A stretch of 64,000 nucleotides of DNA from Clostridium sp. BJN0001 (GCF_022869825.1 NZ_CP094971.1:2408501-2472500), one strand, 5' to 3'; positions 10,286 to 21,204 are shown, counted from the first letter of the stretch. A program made the numbers and translations. The notes: generated from the letters alone by a model not told the origin.

Positions 10286-13108
10286 CTATTTTATTAATTT
10301 TTTTAGATATCTGCCCGTATAAGATTTTTCTTCATTACATATCTTTTCAGGAGTTCCGCATTTTACAACATTTCCTCCTCTATCTCCTCCTTCAGGACCT
10401 AAATCAATAAGATAATCTGCACATTTTATCATATCAAGGTTATGTTCAATTACAATTACTGTATTTCCAACATCAACTAGCCTTTGAAGTATTTCAATAA
10501 GTCTTTTTACATCATCTATGTGAAGTCCTGTTGTTGGTTCATCTAATATGTAAAGAGTCTTTCCTGTTCCTCTTTTTGATAATTCATAGGCAAGCTTTAT
10601 TCTTTGAGCCTCTCCTCCTGAAAGTTGTGTTGATGGCTGTCCAAGCCTTATATATCCAAGTCCTACATCATATAATGTCTGAAGCTTGTTTTTTATTCTT
10701 GGCATATTTTCAAAGAACTTTAACCCTTCTTCTACAGTCATATTAAGAACATCTGAAATATTTTTTCCTTTGTATTTAACCTCTAATGTTTCTCTATTGT
10801 ATCTCTTTCCTTTACATACTTCGCATGGAACATATACATCTGATAAGAACTGCATTTCTATCTTTATTATTCCATCTCCAGAACATGCTTCGCATCTTCC
10901 ACCTTTTACATTAAAACTAAATCTTCCAGGCTTATATCCCCTCATCTTAGCTTCATTAGTTTGAGAAAAAAGTTCTCTTATTATATCAAATGTTCCTGTA
11001 TATGTAGCTGGATTTGATCTTGGAGTTCTTCCAATAGGACTTTGATCAATATCTATTATCTTATCAATATTTTCAGCACCTAAAATCTTTTTAACTTTTC
11101 CAGCAGGTTTTTTACTCTTATTTACAATCTTATTAAGTCCTTTATATAAGACTTCATTTACAAGTGTACTTTTCCCAGAGCCTGAAACTCCAGTAACAAT
11201 TGTAAATGTTCCAATTGAAAATGAAACATCTATATTCTTAAGATTATTTTCACTTGCTCCTTTAATTTTTATAAATTTTCCATTGCCTTTTCTTCTCTTA
11301 TCTGGCATTTCAATTTTCTTTAATCCTGTAAGATACTGACCTGTTATTGATTCTTTGCATTTTTCAATTTCTTCTAAAGTTCCTGCTGCAACTACTTTTC
11401 CGCCATGTTCCCCTGCTCCAGGACCTATATCCACTATATAATCTGCATTTTTCATTGTATCTTCATCATGTTCAACAACTATTACAGTATTTCCAACATC
11501 TCTTAATTTTTTAAGTGTCTTTATAAGTCTATCATTATCTCTCTGATGAAGCCCTATGCTAGGCTCATCAAGTATGTATAATACTCCCATTAAAGCTGAA
11601 CCTATTTGAGTCGCAAGCCTTATTCTCTGAGCTTCTCCTCCTGAAAGTGTGCCTGAGCTTCTTGATAAAGTTAAATAATCAAGTCCTACATCAATTAAAA
11701 ATTGAAGTCTGTTTTTTATCTCTTTTACAATCTGATTACTTATTATTTTATCTTTTTCAGAGAATTTAATACTATTTATATATTTTAATTCATCTTTTAT
11801 AGACATATTTGTAAATTCATATATATTTTTATCTCCAACTGTTACTGCAAGAACTTCTTTTCTAAGTCTTGCTCCATGACATTCTGGACATAAATCATCA
11901 CTCATATACTGTTCTATTTCATTTTTTATCATATCAGATGAAGTTTCATTATATCGTCTTGTCAGCTCATTTATAACTCCTTCAAATGGATAGTTATATA
12001 CCGCAGAAACTCCTTCTTTTTTATATATTATGTTAAGTTTTTTTCCATTTGTTCCATATAAAATAAGATCTAGCTGCTCTTTTGGCATATCTTTTATAGG
12101 CCTGTTTAAATCAATTTTATACTCTGTGCTAAGTGCCTTAAGTGAGCAAAATGTCCATGAATCTTCTTTAAGTCTTCCATCTCCCCAACATGCTATAGCA
12201 CCTTTCATTATACTTAAGTTCTTATCTGGAAGAATTAAATTTTCATCAATTTTAAAAAGTGTTCCAAGTCCATCACATTTATCGCATTTTCCAAAAGGAG
12301 AGTTAAACGAAAACGATCTTGGTGCAAGTTCTTCAATATTTATTCCACAATCAGGGCATGCAAAATTTTCACTAAATAATATATCTTGCTCATTATTTAT
12401 ATTTGCAATTACAAGTCCTTCTCCAACTTTCAATGCTGTTTCAACAGATTCTCCAATTCTCTTTTCTATTCCATCTTTTATTATTATTCTATCAACAACA
12501 GCTTCAATATTATGTTTTTTATTTTTTTCAAGATTAACAATTTCATCTGTAAGATCATACATATTTCCATCAATTCTTGCTCTTATAAATCCAGCTTTTT
12601 TTATCTTTTCAATAACCTTCTGATGCTGTCCTTTTCTGCCTCTTATAACAGGTGCTAATATTTGAATTTTGGTTCTATCTGCACACGATCTAATTTTATC
12701 AACAATCTGATCAATAGACTGCTTTGAGATTTCTTTTCCACATTTAGGGCAATGTACAATTCCAACTTTTGCATAAAGGAGTCTTAAATAATCATAAATT
12801 TCTGTTATTGTCCCAACTGTCGATCTCGGATTCTTACTTGTTGTTTTCTGATCTATTGAAATTGCAGGAGAAAGTCCTTCAATACTTTCAACATCTGGTT
12901 TATCCATTTGACCTAAAAACTGCCTTGCATATGATGATAATGATTCAACATATCTTCTCTGTCCTTCTGCATATAACGTATCAAATGCAAGTGATGATTT
13001 TCCAGAACCTGAAAGCCCTGTAAACACTACAAGTTTATCTCTTGGTATTTCAAGGTCAACATTTTTCAAATTATTTACTTTTGCACCTCTTATGACTATA
13101 TTATTCAA
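10286..13108 (-). CDS. uvrA: Excinuclease ABC subunit UvrA
   Basis: UvrA is the lesion-scanning ATPase of nucleotide excision repair. The roughly 940-residue protein has two ABC-type ATPase halves. Walker A motifs are [13 protein letters not shown] near residue 31 and [13 protein letters not shown] near residue 640, with signatures [15 protein letters not shown] and [15 protein letters not shown]. Zinc-binding pairs include CPKCG, CPDCG with CDKCDG, and CEACSGDG with CEVCKG. The start is taken as TTG at 13106-13108 because the upstream in-frame GTG is part of the GAGGTG ribosome binding site. It lies 14 bases downstream of uvrB and shares its promoter. Confidence 0.97.
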   Translation of the reverse strand: MNNIVIRGAKVNNLKNVDLEIPRDKLVVFTGLSGSGKSSLAFDTLYAEGQRRYVESLSSYARQFLGQMDKPDVESIEGLSPAISIDQKTTSKNPRSTVGTITEIYDYLRLLYAKVGIVHCPKCGKEISKQSIDQIVDKIRSCADRTKIQILAPVIRGRKGQHQKVIEKIKKAGFIRARIDGNMYDLTDEIVNLEKNKKHNIEAVVDRIIIKDGIEKRIGESVETALKVGEGLVIANINNEQDILFSENFACPDCGINIEELAPRSFSFNSPFGKCDKCDGLGTLFKIDENLILPDKNLSIMKGAIACWGDGRLKEDSWTFCSLKALSTEYKIDLNRPIKDMPKEQLDLILYGTNGKKLNIIYKKEGVSAVYNYPFEGVINELTRRYNETSSDMIKNEIEQYMSDDLCPECHGARLRKEVLAVTVGDKNIYEFTNMSIKDELKYINSIKFSEKDKIISNQIVKEIKNRLQFLIDVGLDYLTLSRSSGTLSGGEAQRIRLATQIGSALMGVLYILDEPSIGLHQRDNDRLIKTLKKLRDVGNTVIVVEHDEDTMKNADYIVDIGPGAGEHGGKVVAAGTLEEIEKCKESITGQYLTGLKKIEMPDKRRKGNGKFIKIKGASENNLKNIDVSFSIGTFTIVTGVSGSGKSTLVNEVLYKGLNKIVNKSKKPAGKVKKILGAENIDKIIDIDQSPIGRTPRSNPATYTGTFDIIRELFSQTNEAKMRGYKPGRFSFNVKGGRCEACSGDGIIKIEMQFLSDVYVPCEVCKGKRYNRETLEVKYKGKNISDVLNMTVEEGLKFFENMPRIKNKLQTLYDVGLGYIRLGQPSTQLSGGEAQRIKLAYELSKRGTGKTLYILDEPTTGLHIDDVKRLIEILQRLVDVGNTVIVIEHNLDMIKCADYLIDLGPEGGDRGGNVVKCGTPEKICNEEKSYTGRYLKKLIK

Positions 13109-13122
13109 TCTTAACACCTCAC

Positions 13123-15096
13123 TTATTTTTGTTTTTTAAGTTCTTCTATCTTATCTCTAAGACGTGCTGCCTCTTCAAACTGAAGATTCTTAGCAGCTTT
13201 TTCCATTTCTTTTGTATAATCTTTTATCAGTTTTTCTCTCTGTTTTTTATTAAATTTCTTTTCTGTTTTATTTTTATCATTTTCTTTATAATCCTCTGCT
13301 TTTGTAGCTTCAATTACATCTCTTATTCCTTTTACAATTGTTCTTGGAATTATATTATGTTTTTCATTATATTCTGTCTGTATCTGTCTTCTTCTATTTG
13401 TTTCTTTTATTGCATAATTCATTGACTTTGTTATTGTATCTGCATACATTATTACTTTACTTTCTGAATTTCTTGCTGCCCTTCCTATTGTCTGAATAAG
13501 CGAAGTCTCTGACCTTAAAAATCCTTCCTTATCAGCATCAAGTATTGCTACAAGCGCAACTTCAGGAATATCAAGACCTTCTCTTAAAAGGTTTATTCCT
13601 ACAAGAACATCATGTTTTCCAAGTCTTAAATCTTTAATTATCTGCATTCTCTCTATTGTATCTATATCAGAGTGCATATATGTAGCTTTAACTTTAAGTT
13701 CTAATAAATACTTTGTAAGATCCTCTGCCATTCTCTTAGTAAGTGTTGTTATTAAAATTCTATATCCTCTTTTTACTGTATCTTTAATTTCTGAATATAA
13801 ATCGTCTATCTGTCCTTTAACTGATTTTATAATAATTTTAGGATCAAGAAGTCCTGTAGGTCTTATTATTTGCTCAGCTATTTCATTTGAATTATCAAGT
13901 TCATATTTTGAAGGTGTAGCACTTACAAATACAACCTGATTTATCTTCTTTTCAAATTCTTCAAATTTTAATGGTCTGTTATCATATGCACATGGAAGTC
14001 TAAAACCATAATCTACTAAAGTATTTTTTCTAGATCTATCGCCTGCATACATTGCTCTTACCTGAGGAAGTGTTACATGACTTTCATCTATAAACATTAA
14101 GTAATCTTTAGGGAAATAATCAAGAAGAGTATATGGAGGCATACCTTTATCCCTTCCATCGAATATCCTTGAATAATTTTCTATTCCGCTACAGTAACCC
14201 ATCTCTCGTATCATTTCAATATCATAATTTGTTCTCTGCCTTAATCTTTGAGCTTCTAAAAGTTTATCCTGTGAATTAAGTTCTCTTAATCTATCTTCAA
14301 GTTCATTTTCAATAACATTTATTGACCTATCTATAACTTCTTTTGATGTCGCAAAGTGTGATGCTGGGAAAATAGAAACATGCTCTCTATCTCCTATAAT
14401 ATTTCCTGTAAGTACATCAAACTCCCTTATTCTATCAACTTCATCTCCAAAAAATTCAATTCTTATTCCGCTCTTAGATGATGATGCTGGAATTATATCT
14501 AAAGAGTCTCCTCTTACCCTAAACGTTCCTCTCTTAAAATCAATATCATTACGCTCATACTGTATATCAACAAGCTCTTTTATAATTTCATCTCTTTCTT
14601 TTTCCATACCTTTTCGTATACTTATTGTAAGTTTTTTATATTCATCTGGATTTCCTAAACCATAAATACATGATACAGATGCTACTATAATCACATCACG
14701 TCTTTCAAAAAGTGCTGATGTTGCAGAATGTCTAAGCTTATCAATTTCATCATTTATAGATGCATCTTTTTCAATAAATGTATCAGTCTGTGGAACATAT
14801 GCTTCTGGTTGATAATAATCATAGTAACTTACAAAATATTCAACAATATTATTTGGAAAAAATTCTTTAAATTCAGAACATAATTGTGCTGCTAGAGTCT
14901 TATTATGAGCAAGTACAATAGTTGGACGCTGAAGACGTTCAATTATGTTTGCCATAGTAAATGTTTTTCCAGAACCAGTAACTCCTAATAATGTCTGACA
15001 TCTATTTTTGTTTTGAAGAGAATCTATAATTTTTTCAATAGCCTGAGGCTGGTCCCCTGTAGGTTTATACTTTGAATGGATTTTAAATTTTGGCAT
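13123..15096 (-). CDS. uvrB: Excinuclease ABC subunit UvrB
   Basis: UvrB receives damaged DNA from UvrA, verifies the lesion and recruits UvrC. Residues show Walker A (GVTGSGKT), the [16 protein letters not shown] beta-hairpin region, the DESH helicase motif ([10 protein letters not shown]), motif VI (QTIGRAARN) and the C-terminal UVR motif ([14 protein letters not shown]) that contacts UvrC. I start at the ATG 15094-15096 ([19 protein letters not shown]), which matches known UvrB N-termini and has AGGGAAGTGAG upstream. An ATG ten codons earlier lacks a ribosome binding site and overlaps the LexA-like box. About 657 residues, the family norm. Confidence 0.97.
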   Translation of the reverse strand: MPKFKIHSKYKPTGDQPQAIEKIIDSLQNKNRCQTLLGVTGSGKTFTMANIIERLQRPTIVLAHNKTLAAQLCSEFKEFFPNNIVEYFVSYYDYYQPEAYVPQTDTFIEKDASINDEIDKLRHSATSALFERRDVIIVASVSCIYGLGNPDEYKKLTISIRKGMEKERDEIIKELVDIQYERNDIDFKRGTFRVRGDSLDIIPASSSKSGIRIEFFGDEVDRIREFDVLTGNIIGDREHVSIFPASHFATSKEVIDRSINVIENELEDRLRELNSQDKLLEAQRLRQRTNYDIEMIREMGYCSGIENYSRIFDGRDKGMPPYTLLDYFPKDYLMFIDESHVTLPQVRAMYAGDRSRKNTLVDYGFRLPCAYDNRPLKFEEFEKKINQVVFVSATPSKYELDNSNEIAEQIIRPTGLLDPKIIIKSVKGQIDDLYSEIKDTVKRGYRILITTLTKRMAEDLTKYLLELKVKATYMHSDIDTIERMQIIKDLRLGKHDVLVGINLLREGLDIPEVALVAILDADKEGFLRSETSLIQTIGRAARNSESKVIMYADTITKSMNYAIKETNRRRQIQTEYNEKHNIIPRTIVKGIRDVIEATKAEDYKENDKNKTEKKFNKKQREKLIKDYTKEMEKAAKNLQFEEAARLRDKIEELKKQK

Positions 15097-15115
15097 AATC
15101 TCACTTCCCTTTTTG

Positions 15116-15167
15116 CGAACATTCATTCGATATTCTATATTGTACGTTTCTTAATTAAGTAAGTCAA
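15116..15167 (-). promoter_or_regulatory. uvrBA promoter with overlapping LexA-like (SOS) box
   Basis: On the minus strand a sigma-A promoter reads TTGACT (15162-15167), 17 bases, TACAAT (15139-15144). Just downstream at 15116-15129 is CGAATGAATGTTCG, one mismatch from the Gram-positive LexA consensus CGAAC-N4-GTTCG. The box lies at about +9 to +22, where repressor would block transcription. uvrBA is a classical SOS target in Bacillus. LexA binding is inferred. Confidence 0.75.
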
Positions 15168-15185
15168 GCCATAAATATTCTATTA

Positions 15186-16256
15186 TTAACTTTCTGTAAT
15201 TTTACCTAAAATGGTAGAAAATCTATCGTCTCTATATGGAACTATCATCATTCCTGTTCTTCTTCCTTTAGTATGTTTATAATTAATGTCCTTTATAACA
15301 TTTTTTAAATCAATTATTTTAATAACTGCCAATTCTTCTTTTTCTAATAAAGAATATATTTCTTCTTCACTCTTTATTTTTTGTCCTGAAACAGATATTA
15401 TTTTAAATCCAGATTTTATACCATACGTATCTGCTTCAGAACCTCTGCAAACTTCAAGTATAGTAAGTTCTCTATCACTGCTTACAAATTTAAACGTATC
15501 TCTTTTTTCAATTTTTCTATTTAAAATGAGCATAGTCTCATGAAGAAATGGCATTAATATAATAAGAAAAAGCGATGTTTTTTCTGTATTTAATATAAGT
15601 GACATACCATATAAAATAGAACCATATAAAACTATAAGAATCCCTGAATATAATGACTTTCCTCTTTTACTCATAGTATGTGTAGATGAAGAATATCCCA
15701 AAAGTGCATATATTACAAAAAAACCTGATAAAATATTATTAACCATAACGATAAATGGAACTCCATAATATTTTCTTAAAGTAAATCCTCCATACGTTAT
15801 TCCACTTTCATTTTTTATAAAAGGAACTGCACATTTATGACCGTCTATAATTATAAGAAATCCTTCCACAATATGAAGTAGCGCTACAAATAAAATAAGA
15901 TTAATTAAATTAAAATGCGCATCTATAAAAAGTACATTAAATAGTCCAAAGATTGAAGCAGAATATGAAAAGCATATGAGATGATGATTTATTTTATATA
16001 GAATTATTGAAATAATAAAAATTATAAATACTTCTTTTACATTAGAAAACTTTATTTGAAAAGCATTAAATAAAACTGTAAGCACAGTCCCTGCAAAAAC
16101 TGAAAGAAAGAAATCTTCTATAGTAACATAAATTGCAGAGAATGTACTCTCCCCCATCTTTTTTATCTGCATATCTTCAATTTTTTTATTTTTCCTATAC
16201 ATAATAAATATGACACAGATTATAAACAAACATTGTATACTTATATTTTCAAGCAT
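15186..16256 (-). CDS. Polytopic membrane protein with C-terminal PDZ domain
   Basis: About 356 residues. The first two thirds are a run of hydrophobic segments (about eight candidate membrane helices). The C-terminal part, after the KFVSSDRELTILEV segment, resembles a PDZ domain: VCRGSEADTYGIKSGFKIISVSGQKIKSEEEI is the usual substrate-loop pattern, given here as the motif region rather than an alignment. It lies directly downstream of the S41 C-terminal protease gene, with its ATG nine bases after that stop, a pairing seen in many clostridia. It may present substrates to the protease, but that is inference. I start at ATG 16254-16256; the GTG three codons earlier is within the AGGTGG ribosome binding site. 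Confidence 0.75.
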   Translation of the reverse strand: MLENISIQCLFIICVIFIMYRKNKKIEDMQIKKMGESTFSAIYVTIEDFFLSVFAGTVLTVLFNAFQIKFSNVKEVFIIFIISIILYKINHHLICFSYSASIFGLFNVLFIDAHFNLINLILFVALLHIVEGFLIIIDGHKCAVPFIKNESGITYGGFTLRKYYGVPFIVMVNNILSGFFVIYALLGYSSSTHTMSKRGKSLYSGILIVLYGSILYGMSLILNTEKTSLFLIILMPFLHETMLILNRKIEKRDTFKFVSSDRELTILEVCRGSEADTYGIKSGFKIISVSGQKIKSEEEIYSLLEKEELAVIKIIDLKNVIKDINYKHTKGRRTGMMIVPYRDDRFSTILGKITES

Positions 16257-16265
16257 ATTTTCCAC

Positions 16266-17531
16266 CTAATCTATATTTTCTTCAATTTTTTCTATTGCTT
16301 TTTTCATTTGTTCGTCATTGTCGCTATTATACGAAACATCACTTACTCTCTCATCTGAATCAACTTCAATATCTGGTTTTATACCTATTTCATGAATATT
16401 TTCACCATTAGGTGTGTAATATTTAGACACTGTTACTTTAAGTCCACCTATTCCATCTAAAAATTTATATGTCATTTGGACTATTCCTTTTCCAAACGTA
16501 TTCTTTCCAATTATAGTTGCTGCTTTATAATCACGAAGTGCTCCTGTTACAACTTCAGATGCACTTGCACTATTCTCATTTACTAAAAGTACAAGAGGCA
16601 TTTTTTGTGCTATTCCGCCTTCAGATACTGATATATCCTTATTATTATATTTATCAACAGTATATGTTATTGTATCTCCTTTAGGTATAAACTGAGATGC
16701 AACCCCTACAGCCTCATCAAGTAAACCTCCAGGATTTTCTCTAAGATCTAAAATAAGTCCTTTCATCCCATCTTCTTTAAGATATTTTATTTCATTTTCA
16801 AAATCAATTGATGTTCTCTCATTTATAAATGTCTTTATTCTTATATAACCTACATTTTCATTAATCATTTTTCCATCTACAGATGATACTTTAACTACCG
16901 CTGTATCAACATCAGTATCAACAATAGATTCGTTTCTCTTTAACTTAACAGAAACTGGTTTTTTTTCTTCTGCTGCACTTCTTATAATTTTTGTAGTATC
17001 ATCAAAAGTATCTGCAGTTACATCATTATCATCTACTTTTAATAAAATATCACCTTTTTGTATATCTGCTTCTGATGCAGGTGAGTCCTCTATTATATCT
17101 GCTATTTCAACTTCATTATTATCTGTTGCTGTTACTTCTATACCTATTCCTTCAAAAGAAGCTTTACTCTCATTTAAAAATTCATCCATTTCTTCTTTGT
17201 TATAAAATTTAGTATATTTATCGCCAACCGCATTTGTCATTCCCTTTATTGCACCTTCAAGAAGTTTATTATCATCAATATCAGAATAGTATTTTTCGAG
17301 AAGCTTGCTTCTTACCTCAAAAAGAGCTTTATAATTTGCAGCACTATTAGACATAGTAATATCATTAACTACCTTTGGTGTTGTTTTTACTAAAAAAATA
17401 CCTTTTGAACCCATATAGTTTCCAGCAAAAAAGCATAACAATGAACATATAACAATGCTTATTCCTATAATTATATCTATTATTCTAGATTTTGCTTTTT
17501 CACTCAGCTTATCTTTAACTATATTTTTCAT
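16266..17531 (-). CDS. S41-family C-terminal processing protease (CtpA/CtpB-like)
   Basis: A 421-residue membrane-anchored serine protease. One N-terminal transmembrane helix (about residues 20-43) is followed by a PDZ domain (about 105-190; GIGIEVTATDNNEV, SPASEADIQKGDILLKVD) and the S41 catalytic domain. The nucleophile lies in NENSASASEVVTGAL and the general-base lysine in GKNTFGKGIVQ. In Bacillus CtpB cleaves SpoIVFA to control sporulation timing; other members have broad cell-envelope roles. The acidic C-terminal tail after DIEVDSDERVSDV lacks recognisable domains. It is followed by the PDZ membrane protein. Confidence 0.9.
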   Translation of the reverse strand: MKNIVKDKLSEKAKSRIIDIIIGISIVICSLLCFFAGNYMGSKGIFLVKTTPKVVNDITMSNSAANYKALFEVRSKLLEKYYSDIDDNKLLEGAIKGMTNAVGDKYTKFYNKEEMDEFLNESKASFEGIGIEVTATDNNEVEIADIIEDSPASEADIQKGDILLKVDDNDVTADTFDDTTKIIRSAAEEKKPVSVKLKRNESIVDTDVDTAVVKVSSVDGKMINENVGYIRIKTFINERTSIDFENEIKYLKEDGMKGLILDLRENPGGLLDEAVGVASQFIPKGDTITYTVDKYNNKDISVSEGGIAQKMPLVLLVNENSASASEVVTGALRDYKAATIIGKNTFGKGIVQMTYKFLDGIGGLKVTVSKYYTPNGENIHEIGIKPDIEVDSDERVSDVSYNSDNDEQMKKAIEKIEENID

Positions 17532-17575
17532 TACAAAAACTTCCTTTCACACAGTTTATTTTATTGTAATGTAAA

Positions 17576-17612
17576 AATGCACGATGCACAATAAAATTGT
17601 GCATCGTGCATT
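17576..17612 (-). terminator. Perfect 17-bp inverted repeat between ftsX and ctp
   Basis: A flawless 17-bp stem with a 3-base loop; the arms carry the core GCACGATGCAC and its complement. It lies 27 bases after the ftsX stop and 45 bases before the ctp start. Read on the minus strand it is followed by TTTACATTAC, so the T tract is short. It is most likely the ftsEX terminator, but the length and perfection exceed the other terminators here and a recognition or attenuation role is possible. Confidence 0.55.
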
Positions 17613-17638
17613 ATAATTATATTCATAATTTAGAAATT

Positions 17639-18529
17639 TTATACTATAAGGAATTTTCTAAGTGACAATGCACTTGCACATCCTCCAATAAAAATTCCTC
17701 CAATAATAAATTTCCATAAAAGACTACTAAATATAAATCCTGTCGATACAAGATTTACAATCATAAGATGTGACGCAATCCATGAATACATTCCGCTATA
17801 TGCTGCAAATAGAAGTAAACATGATAATGTTGCTCCTAAAAATCCTATAACCATACCTTCTATAACAAACGGCCATCTGATAAACCAATCAGTTGCACCA
17901 ACAAATTTCATAATACCAACCTCACGTCTTCGTGAATATACAGTAAGTTTTGTGGTATTCATAATAAGGAATATAGAAACGCCTATAAGTATAGCAAATA
18001 ATCCAAATCCTATTATTCTAATTCCAGATACTACATTTACTATTTTATCAATTGTTTCCTGCTGACTATCTATTTTGTCTACTCCACTCATATCTTCAAC
18101 TGCATCTGTTACATTTTGAGCATATTCTGGTGATTGAAGCTTTACAACAAACGAACCTGTATATGGATTATTCTGAAGAGTATATCCACTTAAAAGTCCT
18201 TCATTTCCATGAGTTGACTCTTTTAAATCATTAAATTCCTCTTCTTTTGATTTATATTTAACCTCTGTAACTCCCTCAACTTCTCTAAGTTTTACTTCTA
18301 TTTCTCTTTGATCTATAAGCTTAATATCTTCTTTTAATACTACTCTTACATCAACTTTATTTTTTACATCTTGAACAATGTTATTTATATTACTTGCAAC
18401 TAATGAAAATATACCTAATACAAAGAAAGTAATAATCACAGTTATTATCGAAGCAATACTTATAGTTCTATTTCTCTTTAAACTCTTAAACGCATCTTTT
18501 ATATAATATGTTATAGTACTAATCTTCAC
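17639..18529 (-). CDS. ftsX: Cell division ABC transporter permease FtsX
   Basis: FtsX is the membrane partner of FtsE. The complex activates peptidoglycan hydrolases across the membrane rather than transporting a substrate. The protein has an N-terminal transmembrane helix (SIASIITVIITFFVLGIFS), an extracellular loop of about 120 residues and three further helices, with the conserved cytoplasmic REVGIMKFVGATDWFIRWPF segment. I take the GTG at 18527-18529 as start (VKISTITYYIKDAFKS), about 296 residues. It has AAAGGGG upstream and overlaps the ftsE stop by 11 bases. An ATG at 18551-18553 has a poorer ribosome binding site. Confidence 0.92.
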   Translation of the reverse strand: MKISTITYYIKDAFKSLKRNRTISIASIITVIITFFVLGIFSLVASNINNIVQDVKNKVDVRVVLKEDIKLIDQREIEVKLREVEGVTEVKYKSKEEEFNDLKESTHGNEGLLSGYTLQNNPYTGSFVVKLQSPEYAQNVTDAVEDMSGVDKIDSQQETIDKIVNVVSGIRIIGFGLFAILIGVSIFLIMNTTKLTVYSRRREVGIMKFVGATDWFIRWPFVIEGMVIGFLGATLSCLLLFAAYSGMYSWIASHLMIVNLVSTGFIFSSLLWKFIIGGIFIGGCASALSLRKFLIV

Positions 18530-19205
18530 CTGTATACATACCCCTTTCTTCATCTCTTATAAGTTCACCTTTTTCAATTGCAATAACTCTCTTTTGCATA
18601 TAGTCAACTATCTCTTTTGCATGTGTTGCCATAACTACAGTTGTTCCAGATTTATTTATATCATCTAGAAGCTGTACTATTTCTTTTGCAGTTTCAGGAT
18701 CAAGATTTCCTGTAGGTTCATCTGCAATAAGTACTGAAGGATTATTTACAAGTGCTCTTGCAAGAGATACTCTCTGCTGTTCTCCTCCTGACAGTTCATT
18801 TGGAAACATCTTATATTTGTGTGACAATCCTACAAGTGATAAAACCATAGGAACTCTTCTACGAATTTCTTTACTTGATGTTTCTATTACTCTCATCGCA
18901 AACGCAACATTCTCATAAACATTTAGTGTAGGGATAAGTCTAAAATCCTGAAAAACCATTCCTATCTTTCTTCTGTAATATGGTACTTGTTTTCTTGTTA
19001 TTTTTGAAAGATCTTTATTTGAAACAAAAATTTTACCTGTTGTAGGTTCAACTTCCTTTAATAGCATTTTTATAAAAGTAGATTTTCCAGAGCCACTAGG
19101 TCCAACTAAAAATACAAACTCTCCAGATTCTATTTCGACATTAATATCTGACAATGCTTTTACATTATTACCGTATATCTTAGATACTCCTCTAAATTGA
19201 ATCAT
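18519..19205 (-). CDS. ftsE: Cell division ATP-binding protein FtsE
   Basis: The cytoplasmic ATPase of the FtsEX complex, 228 residues. Walker A is GPSGSGKSTF (about residues 35-44), the signature motif is LSGGEQQRVSLARAL and Walker B is VLIADEPTGNLDP. The MIQFRGVSKIYG N-terminus and the short length without extra domains fit FtsE rather than a general exporter. The immediate overlap with ftsX confirms the assignment. Confidence 0.95.
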   Translation of the reverse strand: MIQFRGVSKIYGNNVKALSDINVEIESGEFVFLVGPSGSGKSTFIKMLLKEVEPTTGKIFVSNKDLSKITRKQVPYYRRKIGMVFQDFRLIPTLNVYENVAFAMRVIETSSKEIRRRVPMVLSLVGLSHKYKMFPNELSGGEQQRVSLARALVNNPSVLIADEPTGNLDPETAKEIVQLLDDINKSGTTVVMATHAKEIVDYMQKRVIAIEKGELIRDEERGMYTGED

Positions 19206-19312
19206 TATACTACACTCCTTAATTTGCTATAATTTCGTAGAAAATATACAAAATCTACTTTTTATTATAACATACTACAATACTCTCATGTTACAAAATT
19301 ATTAAAGATAAA

Positions 19313-20167
19313 TTAAGGTTTTTTTATGTCAGAAAATCCCTGACCTAAAACTTCATGTACCTCACCTACTGCTATAAAAGCATCTGGATCAGTTTCTTTA
19401 ATAAATCTTTTTAATTTAATAAACTCATTTCTACCTAATACAGTATATATAACATCATTTTTATTCCCAGAATATGCTCCTGAAGCTCTTAGAAATGTAC
19501 ATCCTCTTGTAAGTTTTTGCATTATGAAATCTGAAATTTCCATATTTTTATCACTTATTATCATTACACTCTTGCAAATGTTAAATCCTTCTATAATCCT
19601 ATCTATCATAATTCCTAAAAGGATAACAGATAAAAGTGCATAAAGACCTATATTAACTCCAAAAACTATCATACCAGCTACTGTTATAAAGAAATCAACT
19701 ATAAGAAGTGATTTTCCTATATCAATATGGAAAAATATGTTTAATATTTTAGCTATAATATCAGTACCTCCAGTTGATGCATTCTGATAAAAAATAAGTG
19801 CCATTCCAACTGCTGAAATAAGAGTTCCAAAAATAGTAGCCATTATAAGATCATCTGTAAACGCATATGGATTAAAAAACTTTTCAATAAACCATAAAGA
19901 AACCGATAATCCCATTGTTGCATAAAGTGTTCTGATTCCAAAATCTCCATTTATAAATACAAATGCAACTATAAAAAGAAAAAGATTGAATACAAGTGTA
20001 ACTTCACCAACAGAAAATTTAGGTATTACTGCATTTATTATGATTGCCACTCCAGTAATGCCTCCTGCTGCTAAATTGTTTGGCGCATAAAAATATTCTA
20101 CAGATATTGCAACTAATATTATTCCAAGAGTTATAACTGCATATTCTTTTAAAAAATCATCTTTCAT
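19313..20167 (-). CDS. YitT family membrane protein
   Basis: A 284-residue protein with five or six N-terminal membrane segments (YitT/DUF161-type; NLAAGGITGVAIIINAV, YQNASTGGTDIIAKIL) and a soluble C-terminal DUF2179 domain of about 80 residues ending VGEVHEVLGQGFSDIKKP. The glycine-rich GGITG and STGGTDI loops are family hallmarks. The transported substrate is not established. AGGAGATGATG precedes the ATG. It is a single gene between the transketolase operon and ftsE. Confidence 0.85.
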   Translation of the reverse strand: MKDDFLKEYAVITLGIILVAISVEYFYAPNNLAAGGITGVAIIINAVIPKFSVGEVTLVFNLFLFIVAFVFINGDFGIRTLYATMGLSVSLWFIEKFFNPYAFTDDLIMATIFGTLISAVGMALIFYQNASTGGTDIIAKILNIFFHIDIGKSLLIVDFFITVAGMIVFGVNIGLYALLSVILLGIMIDRIIEGFNICKSVMIISDKNMEISDFIMQKLTRGCTFLRASGAYSGNKNDVIYTVLGRNEFIKLKRFIKETDPDAFIAVGEVHEVLGQGFSDIKKP

Positions 20168-20202
20168 TACATCATCTCCTGTAATTTTTAATATAAATAA
20201 AA

Positions 20203-20235
20203 GCCGCTACCTACAAATTTATTGCAGGTGGCAGC
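20203..20235 (-). terminator. Rho-independent terminator after the transketolase operon
   Basis: A GC-rich stem (GCCGCTACCTACA against TGCAGGTGGCAGC, with wobble and single mismatches) followed on the minus strand by TTTTATTTA. It lies 28 bases after the stop of the C-terminal transketolase subunit. Confidence 0.75.
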
Positions 20236-20262
20236 CCCCTTATAGAAATAAATTATAAAAAT

Positions 20263-21204
20263 CTATTTTATTTTAACTACTTTCTTAACATTTTGAACTA
20301 TGTCTTTTGCTGTAAGTCCATATTTCTCAAGAAGTTGAGCTGGTTTTCCGCTCTCTCCAAATGTATCCTTAATTCCAACTCTAAGAACTGGTACAGGGCA
20401 TAATTCTGTAACTGTTTCTGTTACAGCTGAACCAAGTCCTCCTATAACACTATGTTCTTCAGCAGTTACTATAGCTCCTGTTTCCTTTGCTGCCTTTTCT
20501 ATTAAAGCAGTATCTATTGGCTTTATAGTATGAATATTTATAACTCTTGCACTTATTCCATCTTTCTTTAATTCATCTGCTGCTTCAAGTGCAGTCTGAA
20601 CCATTATTCCAGTTGCTATAATAGTAGCATCTGTTCCTTCTCTTAATGTAATTCCTTTTCCGATCTCAAACTTATAATTATCTTTATCATTTATTGTTTC
20701 AACAGCTAATCTTCCAAGTCTTACATAACATGGTCCTTGGTATTTTGAAACAGCAAGTATAGCAGCTTCAGTTTCAACTGCATCACATGGATTAATTACA
20801 GTCATATTAGGAATACTTCTCATAAGTGATATGTCTTCTACAGACTGATGTGTAGCACCATCTTCACCTACTGTAAGTCCTGCATGTGTTGCACATACTT
20901 TTACATTCATCTTAGGATAGCAGATTGAATTTCTTATCTGTTCAAATGCTCTTCCTGTAGCAAAAATAGCAAATGAACTTACAAAAGGAACTTTTCCACA
21001 TGTTGAAAGTCCTGCTGCAACTCCCATCATATTTGCTTCTGCAATTCCCATATCTAAAAATCTGTCTTTTGCAACAGCTTTAAATTCTGCTGTTTTAGTT
21101 GATTTTGAAAGATCTGCATCTAATACAACTACGTCTTTATTTAGGTCCGCTAATTTAACTAATGCTTTACCATAAGCTTCTCTTGTTGCAATCATTTTTC
21201 CCAT
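20263..21204 (-). CDS. Transketolase, C-terminal subunit
   Basis: The pyrimidine-binding and C-terminal half of a two-gene transketolase, about 313 residues. Visible blocks are DMGIAEANMMGVAAGL (the catalytic glutamate region), THAGLTVGEDGATHQSVEDISLMR and the C-terminal domain with IKPIDTALIEKA and TAEEHSVIGGLGSAV. Together with the upstream half it would interconvert pentose-phosphate sugars using thiamine diphosphate. The start is ATG 21202-21204, overlapping the upstream stop by one base with AGGAGGGG just before it; a longer reading frame would need an upstream start without a ribosome binding site. Confidence 0.93.
   Translation of the reverse strand: MGKMIATREAYGKALVKLADLNKDVVVLDADLSKSTKTAEFKAVAKDRFLDMGIAEANMMGVAAGLSTCGKVPFVSSFAIFATGRAFEQIRNSICYPKMNVKVCATHAGLTVGEDGATHQSVEDISLMRSIPNMTVINPCDAVETEAAILAVSKYQGPCYVRLGRLAVETINDKDNYKFEIGKGITLREGTDATIIATGIMVQTALEAADELKKDGISARVINIHTIKPIDTALIEKAAKETGAIVTAEEHSVIGGLGSAVTETVTELCPVPVLRVGIKDTFGESGKPAQLLEKYGLTAKDIVQNVKKVVKIK

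Noticed and set aside
12030..12623. A 197-codon plus-strand frame
   Set aside because: It is antisense to uvrA, has no ribosome binding site, and its hydrophobic, serine-rich translation is what an AT-rich coding complement gives.
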